Positions 46,629 to 59,900 of a stretch of DNA of 64,000 nt are shown here, in pieces (position 1 is the first letter of the stretch; every line of letters starts with the position of its first letter). Below the pieces are notes generated by a model. That model saw only the letters and a program-made list of their open reading frames with translations. It had not been told where the DNA came from and did not search any database. A program made the translations under genes and the position numbers. Source of the stretch: Nitrospinaceae bacterium (lineage in GTDB: Bacteria > Nitrospinota_A > UBA7883 > JAJDBK01). Where the stretch lies: contig JAJDBK010000078.1 in NCBI GenBank assembly GCA_029261405.1, positions 1 through 64,000 on the forward strand, given 5' to 3'.

Positions 46629-46675
46629 TAAGGGTAAATATTCAATAAAATAGCGAAATTTCGGGGAGAGGTGGG

Positions 46676-47920
46676 ATGAAGTGCCCTCATTGCAACTACG
46701 TTAGCTTTGAGTACCTGGACTCATGCAAGAAATGCATGAAAGATCTGACTACTCATAAATCCCAAATGGGTATCGACTTCCTTGAGCCTTTACCCTTAGG
46801 CGTATTGACCTTTGTCGGAGGAGCTTCAAACCTGACGGCTAACGCCGCTCAGGCTACGGCGTCTTTTGATACGGGAGATTTTTCCGTCACCGGCGACACC
46901 TCGGAAGTTACAGCTTTAGGCGCTCAGACAGCCGAAGTACGCCCTGCGACCGATGAATTCATGCCCGGTTTCGATGATAGCGATGACTCTGGAGAGATCT
47001 CCATCGATTTCGACAGCGACGATGATGCAAATAGCGATGGCGATGAAGACTCCGATATTTTTACCTCCGACGAAATCAGCTTTGACGAAGAGACCGACTC
47101 CGACGATGGTCAAATAGACCTGGGTATAGGGGATGACAGCGACGATTTTGACGAGCTTGCCTCCAATAGCGGTTTTTCGTTAAGCCTCGGAGACGATTTC
47201 GGAGACGATACGAACAGCGCTCTTGACCTGGATAACACACCTCCACCTGCGCCACCTTCGGACAGCGGTGAGGAGGAGCTTTCCCTCAGTTTCGATTCTG
47301 ATGACGATATAGATTTTGACGCAGACGACGATGATGAGATATCTGTAAGTCTCGACTCGGACGATGATGAAATATCCTTGGACCTTGATGCTGACGATGA
47401 CGATGAAATATCCTTAAGCCTCGACGACGACGATGACTTGTCTGTGAGTTCCGATACTGGCGAGTCTGAAGAAGAGGATGTCATCTCTGGTAGCCTGGAC
47501 CCCGACCCTGGCGAGTCTGAAAACGCCGCTATCGAAATCGGACATATGGAAGAGCCGACCGACGTTACGATGGAGCTTAGCCCGGATGAGATGGGGATGG
47601 AAATCTCCGACTTCGGAGACGACATCGACGATTCTGGTGACAGTGATATTGAGTTTGACGGTTTTGAGGTCGATGATATCTCTGATGACGTTATGGTGGA
47701 AGTTGGCGAAGACCAATCTTCACCACTTATCAAAAACGATAGCAAGAGCGACAGCGACGATTTTCAGGAGATAGAGCTCTCCCTGGAAGATGATGACGTT
47801 TTCGGAAAAGGGGAATCGAAACCATCAGGCAAGGCGGACGCCAAAGAGGATACAAATATCGACCTCGGAGATCTCGACCTGCAGATCGGTGACGACGATC
47901 TCGGTATAGATTTTGACTGA
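46676..47920 (+). CDS. Highly acidic protein with N-terminal zinc ribbon
   Basis: A 414-residue protein. Residues 1-23 form a small zinc ribbon (CPHC ... CKKC). From about residue 95 on it is dominated by Asp, Ser and Glu in repeated blocks such as DDDDEISLSLD and DSDDDEISLDLDADD, with regular hydrophobic Ile/Leu/Val between acidic runs. Such sequences are often disordered, calcium binding or interaction hubs. No enzyme domain is seen. It is preceded by a strong promoter and followed 7 bases later by the RDD gene. Confidence 0.75.
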   Translation: MKCPHCNYVSFEYLDSCKKCMKDLTTHKSQMGIDFLEPLPLGVLTFVGGASNLTANAAQATASFDTGDFSVTGDTSEVTALGAQTAEVRPATDEFMPGFDDSDDSGEISIDFDSDDDANSDGDEDSDIFTSDEISFDEETDSDDGQIDLGIGDDSDDFDELASNSGFSLSLGDDFGDDTNSALDLDNTPPPAPPSDSGEEELSLSFDSDDDIDFDADDDDEISVSLDSDDDEISLDLDADDDDEISLSLDDDDDLSVSSDTGESEEEDVISGSLDPDPGESENAAIEIGHMEEPTDVTMELSPDEMGMEISDFGDDIDDSGDSDIEFDGFEVDDISDDVMVEVGEDQSSPLIKNDSKSDSDDFQEIELSLEDDDVFGKGESKPSGKADAKEDTNIDLGDLDLQIGDDDLGIDFD

Positions 47921-47927
47921 TCGATAG

Positions 47928-48440
47928 GTGTTGCAGGCGTCGGATTCCACTAATATTGAACAGACCATGCCTTCCGAGCCCCCCTCTTCGACATACGAGG
48001 TCGATATCGGGCTTGAATTTGGCCATGCGTCGTTCGCTCGGCGGCTGATCGCCTACCTTCTCGATTACGCCTTTACCCTGACACTCACATTCTTTTTTTT
48101 CGGTTTAGTTTACCGTTTCGGGGAGATCGATTACGGCGACCCGGACGAGTTAAAACTCTTCTGTCTGCTCATGGCGCTTTTTTATAACGTGATGTGGATC
48201 GGTTATTACACGATAACCACCGGCGATGGCGGTCAGAGTTTTGGCAAAATGGCGTGTGATATCAAGGTTGTGCATCCTGACGGTTCACATGTTTCATATC
48301 TGGACGCTTTTGTCAGGGCGTTCGGTTACCTGTTTAGCGGCTTGTTTCTCTACATCGGTTATCTTCTTGCCCTGGTCGATTCGAGGGGGCAGACTCTTCA
48401 CGACAAGATAGCCGGAACGGTTGTAGTGGAAATAGACTGA
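47928..48440 (+). CDS. RDD-family membrane protein
   Basis: A 170-residue protein. The RDD signature appears as ASFARRLIAYLLDYAF, with the Arg of the first helix and the Asp of the LLDY motif; later there are GQSFGKMACDIKVVH and RGQTLHDKIAGTVVV, the typical second part. Three membrane segments are visible. The start is unclear: the GTG at 47928 has a weak site, and the ATG at 47967 is the alternative. Family members are often transporters or anchors. It follows the acidic protein closely. Confidence 0.85.
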   Translation: MLQASDSTNIEQTMPSEPPSSTYEVDIGLEFGHASFARRLIAYLLDYAFTLTLTFFFFGLVYRFGEIDYGDPDELKLFCLLMALFYNVMWIGYYTITTGDGGQSFGKMACDIKVVHPDGSHVSYLDAFVRAFGYLFSGLFLYIGYLLALVDSRGQTLHDKIAGTVVVEID

Positions 48441-48521
48441 TCCTGCCGTTATAATATTCCGTCCATGTTTTGAATAACGATACTCCTGCGCCTCGGCTCA
48501 GGTTTTTTGTGGAGATAGTGA

Positions 48522-49664
48522 ATGAAAAAGCGATACCTGATATCCCCTGGCCCTACCCCGGTTCCAGAGGATGTTCTGTTGGAGATGGCTCGACCTGTGA
48601 TCCATCACAGGACACCGCAGTTCTCTGAAATTTTCAGGGAGTGTTCCGAGGGACTGAAGAGACTGTTCAAGACCGAACAGACGGTGATGACCCTGGCCTC
48701 CTCCGGCACCGGCGCCATGGAGGCGTCGGTAACGAATCTTTTCTCTCCGGGTGAAACCGTTCTGGTCGTAAACGGCGGAAAGTTCGGAGAGCGGTGGGGG
48801 AAGATCGCCGAGGCTTACGGACTTGCTGTTGAATGGCTCAACGTTGAGTGGGGTCAGGCTGTTACCGTGGAGCGGGTGGCCGAGGCTCTAGATAAAAATA
48901 GCGCCATCAGCGCGGTTCTTACCCAAGGGTCTGAAACCTCCACTACGGTAGCCCATCCGATAGAAGCGATCGCTAAACTTACAAAGGATACCGACAGACT
49001 TTTGATAGTCGATGGAATCACCTGTGTCGGGGTGGTCGATACACCGATGGACGAATGGGGCATAGACGTTCTTCTTACAGGCTCCCAGAAAGCTCTCATG
49101 CTTCCTCCCGGTCTTGCGTTTATAGCGCTTTCGGAAAAAGCGTGGAAAAAGCGGGAAATCTCGAAACTGCCCCGGTTCTACTTCGATCTGAAAAAAGAAG
49201 CCAGCAACGTTGTGAAAGATACCAGCGCGTATACTCCGGCGGCCTCACTTATAAGTGGCTTCAGGAAAGCGCTTGAGATCATGTTTGATGAGGGGCTCGA
49301 TAACGTCTATCAACGGCACGACACCCTCGCAAGAGCGGTCAGGGCCGGATGCTCATCCATGGGGCTAAAAGCGCTGGCGCCAGACTCACCGGCCAACTCG
49401 GCTACCGGTATCTTCGTTCCTGACGGGGTGGATGGCGGTAAACTTGTCAAGGATCTGCGGGATAACTACGGCGTGACATTTGCCGGTGGTCAGGATCACC
49501 TGAAAGGAAAGATCATTCGAATAGCGCATCTCGGCTATTTCGACTCTTTCGATATGATCGTAGCCATGAGCGCCATCGAAATGGGGCTGGCCAAAGCTGG
49601 TGTCGCGGATATAGCGGGCAAGGGTGTAGCCGCCGCCGAAGCGATTTTAAACGAACGATATTAA
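48522..49664 (+). CDS. Class V aminotransferase (serine/alanine-glyoxylate type)
   Basis: A 380-residue PLP enzyme. LISPGPTPVPEDVLLEMARP (first part), SGTGAMEASVTNLFSPGE, VDGITCVGVVDTPMDEWGID and the PLP lysine in LLTGSQKALMLPPGLAF match the alanine-glyoxylate/serine-pyruvate branch. In organisms without standard serC this branch can supply the phosphoserine transaminase step, and the next gene, serA, makes its substrate. I infer that it fills that role. It is separated from serA by 24 bases. Confidence 0.9.
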   Translation: MKKRYLISPGPTPVPEDVLLEMARPVIHHRTPQFSEIFRECSEGLKRLFKTEQTVMTLASSGTGAMEASVTNLFSPGETVLVVNGGKFGERWGKIAEAYGLAVEWLNVEWGQAVTVERVAEALDKNSAISAVLTQGSETSTTVAHPIEAIAKLTKDTDRLLIVDGITCVGVVDTPMDEWGIDVLLTGSQKALMLPPGLAFIALSEKAWKKREISKLPRFYFDLKKEASNVVKDTSAYTPAASLISGFRKALEIMFDEGLDNVYQRHDTLARAVRAGCSSMGLKALAPDSPANSATGIFVPDGVDGGKLVKDLRDNYGVTFAGGQDHLKGKIIRIAHLGYFDSFDMIVAMSAIEMGLAKAGVADIAGKGVAAAEAILNERY

Positions 49665-49688
49665 CTCTTAATAGTAGCAAGGACGAAA

Positions 49689-51284
49689 ATGCCAGCTTTC
49701 AAGGTTCTGGTTTCAGACAAATTATCAGATACGGGCGTAGCCATTCTCAAAGGGACACCCGGACTTGAGGTCGATATTAAAACCGGTATGGATAGCGCCG
49801 AACTGATCTCGGTGATAGCCGATTACGACGCTCTGATAATCCGTTCCGCCACAAATGTGACCAAAGAGGTTCTTGACGCCGCCACAAATCTGAAAGTGGT
49901 AGGTCGCGCCGGGATAGGTGTTGATAATGTTGATACGCAGAACGCCTCGGCCAAGGGTGTGGTGGTGATGAACACTCCGGGTGGTAATATTGTAACCACC
50001 GCCGAACACGCCATTGCCATGATGATGTCGTTGTCCCGAAAAATTCCACAGGCAAACGCATCGATCATGTCGGGTAAATGGGAGAAGAGCAAGTTTGTCG
50101 GAGTGGAGCTTTATTCCAAGACGCTGGGCATTATCGGGATCGGCCGGGTCGGATCGATCGTGGCCAGACGCGCCCATGGTTTTGAGATGAACGTAATCGC
50201 TTTTGACCCGTTCATAAGCGCCGACGCCGCAGAGAAGATGGGTGTCAAACTTGTTTCGTTAGAGGAGCTTTACGCTGAGGCGGATTTCATTTCGATCCAT
50301 TCTCAATTGACCCCGGAAACCAGGGGCATGATAAACAAAGACGCCTTTGCCAAGATGAAAAAGGGGATGCGGATAATCAACTGCGCCCGTGGAGGCATAA
50401 TCAATGAGGTCGATCTGGCCATAGCCATAAAGAGCGGTCAGGTGGCAGGAGCGGCCCTCGACGTATTCGACACCGAGCCTGTGAATAAAGATAATCCGTT
50501 GCTCGGCATGGAGGAGGTGGTCTTGACTCCACACCTCGGAGCGTCCACATCGGAAGCTCAGGAGAACGTGGCGATAGCGGTGGCGCATCAGGTGGCCGAC
50601 TACCTTACAAAAGATATAATCAGAAACGCCATCAACGTACCTTCTATCGATCCGGAAGAGTTGCAGATAATCAGGCCGTATCTCTCCCTAGGTGAGCGGA
50701 TGGGCGCGTTCGTGGCGCAGATCACAGATGGCGCCCCGGAGCGGATCGAGATAACCTACATGGGCAAATTAGCGGAGCTGAACGATAAACCGATCACCCA
50801 GGCGATATTGAAAGGCGCTCTGGAGGCTTACGTCGGAAAAACCGTGAACCTGGTTAACGCGCCATACCTGGCCGAATCGCGAGGTATCGTGGTAAGCGCC
50901 ACCACAAGTTCGGTCAAGAGGAATTTCGCGTCACTGCTGAGCGTGAAGATCACCACCGACACCAGGACAATGACCGCCGAAGGGACTGTTTTCGCCGGAG
51001 ATGAACCACGGCTCGTCAAGCTCGAAGATGTTATTATAGAAGCGATCCTGACGGGCGACCTGTTGGTCTTCACCAACAAGGACCAGCCGGGAGTCATAGG
51101 CGATATCGGCACATACATGGGGGAGCAGAAGATCAACATGGCCCACTTTCATCTCGGTAGAACGGAGAAGGGAAAAGACGCAATATCGATAGTCAATGTC
51201 GATACTGCTCCATCCCAGAACCAGATTGCCGAAATGAAAAAGATCGACGCCGTTCTGGACGTAAAACTGGTCAATTTCTCGTAG
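49689..51284 (+). CDS. serA: D-3-phosphoglycerate dehydrogenase
   Basis: A 531-residue enzyme of the long type (catalytic and NAD domains, then an intervening ASB domain and a C-terminal ACT domain). Signatures are LGIIGIGRVGSIVARRA, the INCARGGIINEVDL motif and the TPHLGAST histidine. The ACT domain (about 455-531) contains DQPGVIGDIGTYMG and suggests serine feedback. It follows the class V aminotransferase in a serine-synthesis unit and precedes hisZ by 30 bases. Confidence 0.96.
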   Translation: MPAFKVLVSDKLSDTGVAILKGTPGLEVDIKTGMDSAELISVIADYDALIIRSATNVTKEVLDAATNLKVVGRAGIGVDNVDTQNASAKGVVVMNTPGGNIVTTAEHAIAMMMSLSRKIPQANASIMSGKWEKSKFVGVELYSKTLGIIGIGRVGSIVARRAHGFEMNVIAFDPFISADAAEKMGVKLVSLEELYAEADFISIHSQLTPETRGMINKDAFAKMKKGMRIINCARGGIINEVDLAIAIKSGQVAGAALDVFDTEPVNKDNPLLGMEEVVLTPHLGASTSEAQENVAIAVAHQVADYLTKDIIRNAINVPSIDPEELQIIRPYLSLGERMGAFVAQITDGAPERIEITYMGKLAELNDKPITQAILKGALEAYVGKTVNLVNAPYLAESRGIVVSATTSSVKRNFASLLSVKITTDTRTMTAEGTVFAGDEPRLVKLEDVIIEAILTGDLLVFTNKDQPGVIGDIGTYMGEQKINMAHFHLGRTEKGKDAISIVNVDTAPSQNQIAEMKKIDAVLDVKLVNFS

Positions 51285-51314
51285 AACCTATATTAAGGAT
51301 ATCCGGCCAAAGAG

Positions 51315-53880
<2,566 letters not shown>

Positions 53881-53881
<1 letters not shown>

Positions 53882-55248
53882 TGCCTGCCGATTCACACTG
53901 TCACTTAAACGATCCCGCTTTCGACATCGACCGGGGTGAGGTGATAGAAAGCATCGAAACTGCGGGAATGGTCCATCTGTTGAATGTTGGGTACGACCTT
54001 CCCACAAGCCACAAGGCGTTGGCTCTGGCGCATCGATATCCATATATGTACGCCTCCGCCGGTATCCATCCTCACAATGCGTCTTCAGTTGACGATACCG
54101 TTTTGGATGAGCTGAGAAAACTGCTGGCCTATCCACAGGTTGTAGCGGTGGGGGAGACTGGACTCGATTATTTTCGGGATCGCTCGCCAAGAGAGGATCA
54201 GCAACGTTCGTTTCGCGCTCACCTTGCCCTTGCCAGATCAACAGGAAGACCGGTCATCATCCACTGCCGGGACGCTATGGACGATTGCCTTAAGATTCTT
54301 GAAGAAGAGGAGGTTGGTAAGATCGGCGGTGTCATGCACTGTTTTGCAGGTTCACCCGAGGAAGCGGAGAAGACGCTGGAACTGGGTCTTTATATCTCCT
54401 TTGCCGGAAACGTGACCTATCCCAAAGCCGGCATGTTACGCGACTCTATGGCTGTTGTTCCGGGCCACCGACTTTTACTTGAGACCGATTCACCATACCT
54501 GGCGCCGCAGAAAAAACGGGGTAAACGAAACGATCCCACTCTACTGCGATACGTTTTGGAGACAGCCGCAAAAGTCCGATCTGTAACCATTGCCGATATG
54601 GAACGGATAGCGGTCAATAATTTCGAGGAGCTTTTTCTCAACACCGGCGCCGAAGGAAAAATCGCTTACCAGATACGAGATTCGTTATATATAAATGTCA
54701 CGCAAGCCTGCTCCAACGAATGTTATTTCTGTGTCAGATTCCATTCCGATACCGTTCAGGGCCACAACCTGCGGCTTGCAAAAGACCCCTCTGCGGAACA
54801 GATGATAGAGGCCATCGGTGATCCGACAAAATATGGTGAAGTGGTTTTCTGCGGTTATGGCGAACCGACTATCCGGCTCGAACAGATCAAACAAGTGGCC
54901 AAAGCGGTGAAGGATAAAGGTGGTGTCACTCGTCTTAATACCAACGGACACGGTAACCATCTTGCCAAACGAAATATCGTTCCCGAACTAAAAGGAGTGA
55001 TCGACAGCGTCTCCGTAAGTCTCAACGCCGCCGACAGCGAGACCTATAATAAAATCTGTAAACCTCTAATCAAGAACGCCTGGAACAGTACAGTCGAGTT
55101 TATAAAAGAAGCAAAAGCGGGCGGTCTCGATGTCACGGCATCCATAGTAGCCATCCCGGGAGTTGTAGACGAAGAGCAATGCCGAACGTTCGTCGAAGAC
55201 GAACTAAAAGTAGACTTCAGAGTCCGCCACTACAACCTGGTAGGCTAG
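53881..55248 (+). CDS. TatD nuclease fused to a radical SAM domain
   Basis: A 455-residue fusion. Residues 1-255 are TatD, a metal-dependent hydrolase with ADSHCHLND, GIHPHNAS, GETGLDYFRD, IIHCRDAMDD and ETDSPYLAPQKK(RGKRNDP). From about 260 the second half is radical SAM: CSNECYFC (cysteines 277, 281 and 284) binds the [4Fe-4S] cluster, with CGYGEPT near residue 325. A TatD-linked radical SAM family has been described. The reaction is unknown; DNA or RNA repair or quality control is a fair guess. Its TAG stop is inside a 17-bp repeat. Confidence 0.9.
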
Positions 55249-56030
55249 GTGCGTGGCGCACACCCGTTAACGCTGTCGCGCAGATTGAATATCCCTCTAA
55301 GTTCGCGCTGGTAGCGCTCGCTTCGCTCACTGCCATCGGATTTTTCACGGAAGTTGTAAAACAACTACTCATAATCGCTCGCCTCATTTTTTTATTTATA
55401 CAGCGACGCAAGGATACCAATTGCAGAGATCATTATTCCAAAGATGGCCGACAAAACATTACGATTTTGTGTTTCTTGCTCCTCATGCTTCTTGTCGTGC
55501 TCCCGCAGAAGAGAAAGCCCGCTCGGTATGAGTGTGTATAAATGATCTCTCCCGTGAGGTTTTATGTCTGAGAAATAAGAGACCAGACATATCCTGTACG
55601 CTTGGGACCAATGGTCTTCATCCTCAAAAGCATCTTCTATCTCCTCTCTCCTTAAATGATCCTGTAATTGTTTATTGGTAAATCCATTCTTTAAATGTTT
55701 GGCTCCGAATCTGAACATTTCGATATCCAGATCGTCTTTCTTCTTCACAAAATCTCTCCATGGAATTCCTTCCGTCTCCCAACTATTCAGAATCATTTTT
55801 TCCTTTCTTGTTTGGTGCGGATTTCCCATGTTACAAAGTGGCGCACATCAAGGTAGGTAGCCCATAGCCAGTATCGCCTCATTTGGGTATCCATTTGTCA
55901 AACTATTGGAATCCCACATTCCCTGTCTACGCTTCTCTTACTTGATATTAAAGGATCCCATACCCGCAACTCCGATGGCAGTGAGGCGTGGTGCGGGGAG
56001 GCCGCAATTGGCAGTGCGCCACGCACCTAG
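55245..56030. repeat. Accessory interval bracketed by 17-bp inverted repeats
   Basis: CTAGGTGCGTGGCGCAC at 55245-55261 and its exact reverse complement at 56014-56030 bracket 752 bases. Each copy contains the TAG stop codon of the flanking gene (TatD fusion at left, htpX at right). The interval holds a single small gene and further repeat modules, including ACTCCGATGGCAGTGAGGCG at 55969-55988, which matches 23646-23665 at 18 of 20 bases. Confidence 0.85.
55392..55796 (-). CDS. Accessory protein with helical/winged-helix-like domain and C-terminal anchor
   Basis: A roughly 134-residue protein starting MILNSWETEG; AAAGGA lies just before this ATG, so it is preferred over the upstream in-frame ATG at 55829. 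The middle has HGRDHLYTLIPSGLSLLREH, resembling the end of a winged helix. One hydrophobic segment at the C-terminus (NVLSAIFGIMISAIGILASL) should anchor it in the membrane. It matches no family I know. It sits alone within the inverted-repeat-bracketed interval and is A/T-richer than its neighbours. Confidence 0.6.
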   Translation of the reverse strand: MILNSWETEGIPWRDFVKKKDDLDIEMFRFGAKHLKNGFTNKQLQDHLRREEIEDAFEDEDHWSQAYRICLVSYFSDIKPHGRDHLYTLIPSGLSLLREHDKKHEEQETQNRNVLSAIFGIMISAIGILASLYK

Positions 56031-56878
56031 AATCCGCCTGAATAGCCCGATACCATTCCGCGCAGGGCCGCTATCCTTTTATCCATCGGGGGATGGGTCG
56101 AGAAGAGAGAGGCGAAACTTTTGCCGGTTAACGGGCTGACTATGAACATATGGGCTGTGGCCGGTTCCGCGTCCATCGGGATCGCCTGGGCGCCCCTTTC
56201 GAGTTTTGCCAATGCGCTGGCTAGCGGGACCGGGTTGCCGAGCAGTTCGGCCCCCACCTTGTCCGCCTGGTACTCCCGTGTTCTCGATATGGCCATCTGA
56301 ACCAGCATGGCGGCTACCGGCGCCAGAATCATCATTGCGAACATGGCAAGCGGGTTGCTGTCTTTGTCCCTGCCACCGCCAAAAATCAGCGCCCACTGGG
56401 CCATCGACGCCAGCATCGAGACCGCTCCCGCTATGGTGGCGGCGATGGTACCGATAAGGATATCGTGGTTTTTCACATGGGCGATCTCGTGGGCCAGAAC
56501 ACCGGCGAGTTCCTCTCTGCTCAAAAGGCGTGTTATGCCTTGGGTAACGGCGATGGCGGCGTGCGCCGGGTTGCGTCCTGTGGCAAAAGCGTTCGGCTGT
56601 TCGGATGGGATCATATATATCTTCGGCATCGGGATGCCGCCACGGGTAGTCAAGTCCCGAACTATCTGGTAGAGCCACGGCGCTTCACTTTCGTGAATCT
56701 CCTGGGCCTTGTACATTTTAAGCACCAGTTTGTCACTGCTGTAGTAGGCGAAAAAATTCATTCCGACAGCTATGATGAAGGCGAGAATCATGCCGCTTTC
56801 GCCCCCCATAGCGTAACCGCCATAGACGAAGATAAGTGTCATTGCGCCAAGTAAAAGGCTTGTTTTTATTGCGTTCAT
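56027..56878 (-). CDS. htpX: Membrane-bound zinc metalloprotease HtpX
   Basis: A 283-residue M48 peptidase of the inner membrane that degrades damaged membrane proteins. It has two N-terminal membrane segments, [17 protein letters not shown], the zinc motif HEIAH in [14 protein letters not shown], two further segments (about 145-195), then [11 protein letters not shown] with the third ligand. The C-terminal [14 protein letters not shown] is typical. Its stop codon is supplied by the inverted repeat described separately. Confidence 0.96.
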   Translation of the reverse strand: MNAIKTSLLLGAMTLIFVYGGYAMGGESGMILAFIIAVGMNFFAYYSSDKLVLKMYKAQEIHESEAPWLYQIVRDLTTRGGIPMPKIYMIPSEQPNAFATGRNPAHAAIAVTQGITRLLSREELAGVLAHEIAHVKNHDILIGTIAATIAGAVSMLASMAQWALIFGGGRDKDSNPLAMFAMMILAPVAAMLVQMAISRTREYQADKVGAELLGNPVPLASALAKLERGAQAIPMDAEPATAHMFIVSPLTGKSFASLFSTHPPMDKRIAALRGMVSGYSGGF

Positions 56879-56949
56879 CGCTGGTTTGAAATCTCCTGTT
56901 AATTACCTTTTATATAAAACCGGCTCAGACGTTTGTCAATGTGCGTCAA

Positions 56950-59900
56950 TTAAATTCGATTACCGTACCCACCGCCACCTGGCGTGTTTATTCGCAGAAT
57001 ATCACCCGGCTTAAGTTTAATGACGGTGTGGCCGGACAATAATTCCCTTTTTCCATTACGAATAAGTTCGTTGATTCCAGGTTTACCCGGCGAACCCCCA
57101 TTGGCGCCGTAAGGCGAGGTTTTTCTCCGTTCCGACAGAATAGTTACCTCGCACGGCTCCAGAATTTGGTACTCGCGTACCGCTCCATCGCCACCTTTCC
57201 ACTCCCCTTCGCCGCCAGAGCCACGCCGGATCGAAAACCGGTTTAAGCGTAGACCGGGAAATCGTCTTTCCAGTGTCTCAGGGTCGGTTATACGGGTGTT
57301 GGTCATATGGACCTGTACGGCGGATGCGCCTTCGTTTCCTTTGATCGCTCCCGATCCACCCGCAATGGTTTCGTAGAACCCACCATCGGGCCAGCCGATA
57401 GCGATGTTGTTCATGGTCCCCTGACTTGCGCCCGCAATCCCCAACGCTCCGTAGAGGGTATCGACGATGCGTTGTGAGGTCTCTACGTTCCCTCCTGCAA
57501 CCGCCGCCGAGGCTGATGGGGAGATGATCGAATTTTTTGGCGCGACGAGGGTGACAGGCTCCATGCAACCATCGTTTAACGGGATGTCGCGGTCGATCAG
57601 TGTACGCAAGACATATAAAACGCTGGCTCGCACAACGGCGAACGGCGCGTTAAGGCTGTTTTTTATCTCTGGCGATGTACCTGTGAAATCAATCTTTATA
57701 TGGTGTGTGAATGGTGGGTTTTCTCCACTGGTGATTCTGATGTTCACTTTAATGGCGGCGCCCTCATCAAGATAATCGGTAAACTCCGACTCGAAAATGT
57801 CCTTGCTATCAAGAAACCCGCCCAACGCAAGCTGTAACGAATGGGCGGCGTTTTTTCTTATATGGATCGTGTAGGCTTTTACTGTTTCGATTCCATGTTC
57901 TTTTGACAGCCGGTTTAACTCAAGCTCACCTTTCCGGTTGGCCGCCACTTGCGCTTTCAAGTCGGAAATACGCTCTTCGATTCTTCTCGCCGGATACCTG
58001 CCGGAGAGAAACAAGACTCTCGCTTCGCTCTCCCGGAAATTGCCGTTTGAAACCAGAAGGAAATTGTCGATTACAACTCCCTCCTCATCGAGCGATTGGG
58101 AAAAAGGGGAGATGGAGCCGGGGGTTTTTCCGCCGATATCGGAATGATGCCCACGGGTGGCGACGAAAAAGTCGGGCGTTTTGCCATTTGTCGGAAAGAG
58201 CGGGGTAATCACAGTGATATCTGGCAGATGGGAGCCGCCTTTAGCCGGGTGGTTTGAAACGTATATATCCCCATCGACCAGAGCGGCCCCTTTCTCTCCG
58301 ATAAGCCACTTGACCGATTCGCCCATGGCGCCTAAATGAACGGGTATATGGGGCGCGTTGGCGATGAGCCTGCCTTCAGAGTCGAAGAGGGCGCAGGAGA
58401 AGTCGAGGCGCTCTTTCATGTTAACCGAATGAGCGGTTTTAATCAGGGTCTCACCCATCTGTTCCGCCAGACTCATGAACGCATGGTTGAATATTTCCAG
58501 GGTTACCGGGTCGGCTTTTTTGTCAGCGTTTTTTAGTTCGCATGGTGAACCGGATTTGGCTGTCATGACGAGCCGGTTCTGATTATCGATACGGCATGTA
58601 AAATCATCGTCGGCGAGGATGGTGCAGTGATCGTCGAGGATCAGGGCTGGAGTTATTATATCATCGCCGGGAGCGAGGCTCTTGCGACGATGCAGGTCAA
58701 CTTCCTTTGCAACGCCACGATGTAATGTCATGACGGTTTTCGTGACAGGAGCTTTTACGACCGCCTCCACAATGCTGTTTATCATTTCCTCCTCCCCGGA
58801 GGTGACCTCCACCCGAACGCTGACCACCTCGAAATCGTTCCCTTCAGGCTCGAATCCGAACCTCTTGGTAAACAACGAAATAAATTTTTCCTTTGTCGTG
58901 TTGTAACCGTCATCCCTTACCGGTAGAGACGCATCGTTTCCTTTTACCCTGATCTGGAGGTAACGAAGCGCCTTGACGCTCTTTTCGTTATTACCCTGAG
59001 CGATGAATCTGCGCTGGAGTTTTTCGATCATTTCGTCGGCAATACCGGTTATCGATTCGTATCGATCCTCATCGAAGGTGAGTAGAACAGTTCTCTCCGA
59101 AGTATCGAGGTGGTTCGCCAAAGCAATGCCGTAAGCGGAAAAGAGTCCGGCCAACGGGTGAACGATGACCTGTTTCACTCCGAGAATTTTTGCTATGGAA
59201 CATGCGTGCAACGCCCCCGCGCCACCGAACGCGCAGAGGGTATGTTCCCTGATGTCGTACCCCCTTGCTATGGAGAGTTTCCTGATCGGTTTTGCCATGA
59301 TCTCGTCGGCGATCCTGATATACCCCAACGCAACCTCTTCAACGCTCCTGGAGAGTGAGAGAGTATTGTTTATCCTGTCGGTCAATTCGCGGAATTTTTC
59401 ACAGGCAGTTTCTCTCTGCAACGAACCGGTCTCATCCGGCCCGAAACTTTTCGGGAAAGCGTCAACCGGAATCCTGCCGAGAAGAAGGTTTGCGTCGGTC
59501 ACGGTAAGCGGCCCCCCTTTTCCGTAACAGGCCGGACCCGGATCAGCTCCGGCGGATTCAGGGCCGACAGTCATCCGCTCGCCGTCGAATCCCAGAATCG
59601 ACCCGCCCCCAGACGCGACAGTTTCGATCCTGAGAGAATCGACGGTAAAGAGGAGACCGGCTGTTTTCATCTCCGACAAACGTTCATATTCGTTATGAAA
59701 CCTGCACACGTCTGTGGAGGTTCCTCCCATATCAAAGCCGATAAACTGCTCATCCCCCTGGGAGGCTACCGCAAGCACTCCACCCGCAGGCCCGGAGAGA
59801 ACTGCGTCTTTGCCGGTAAAGTTTTTCGCCTCCGCCAATCCTCCTGCCGATTTCATGAAATAGAGCGGTATCGACCCGGTGGATTTCTTCACTTGATCGA

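Noticed and set aside
47110-47745. Ser-rich 211-codon minus-strand frame
   Set aside because: Antisense to the acidic protein; GAT/GAC-rich sequence gives ATC/TCA-type codons in reverse.
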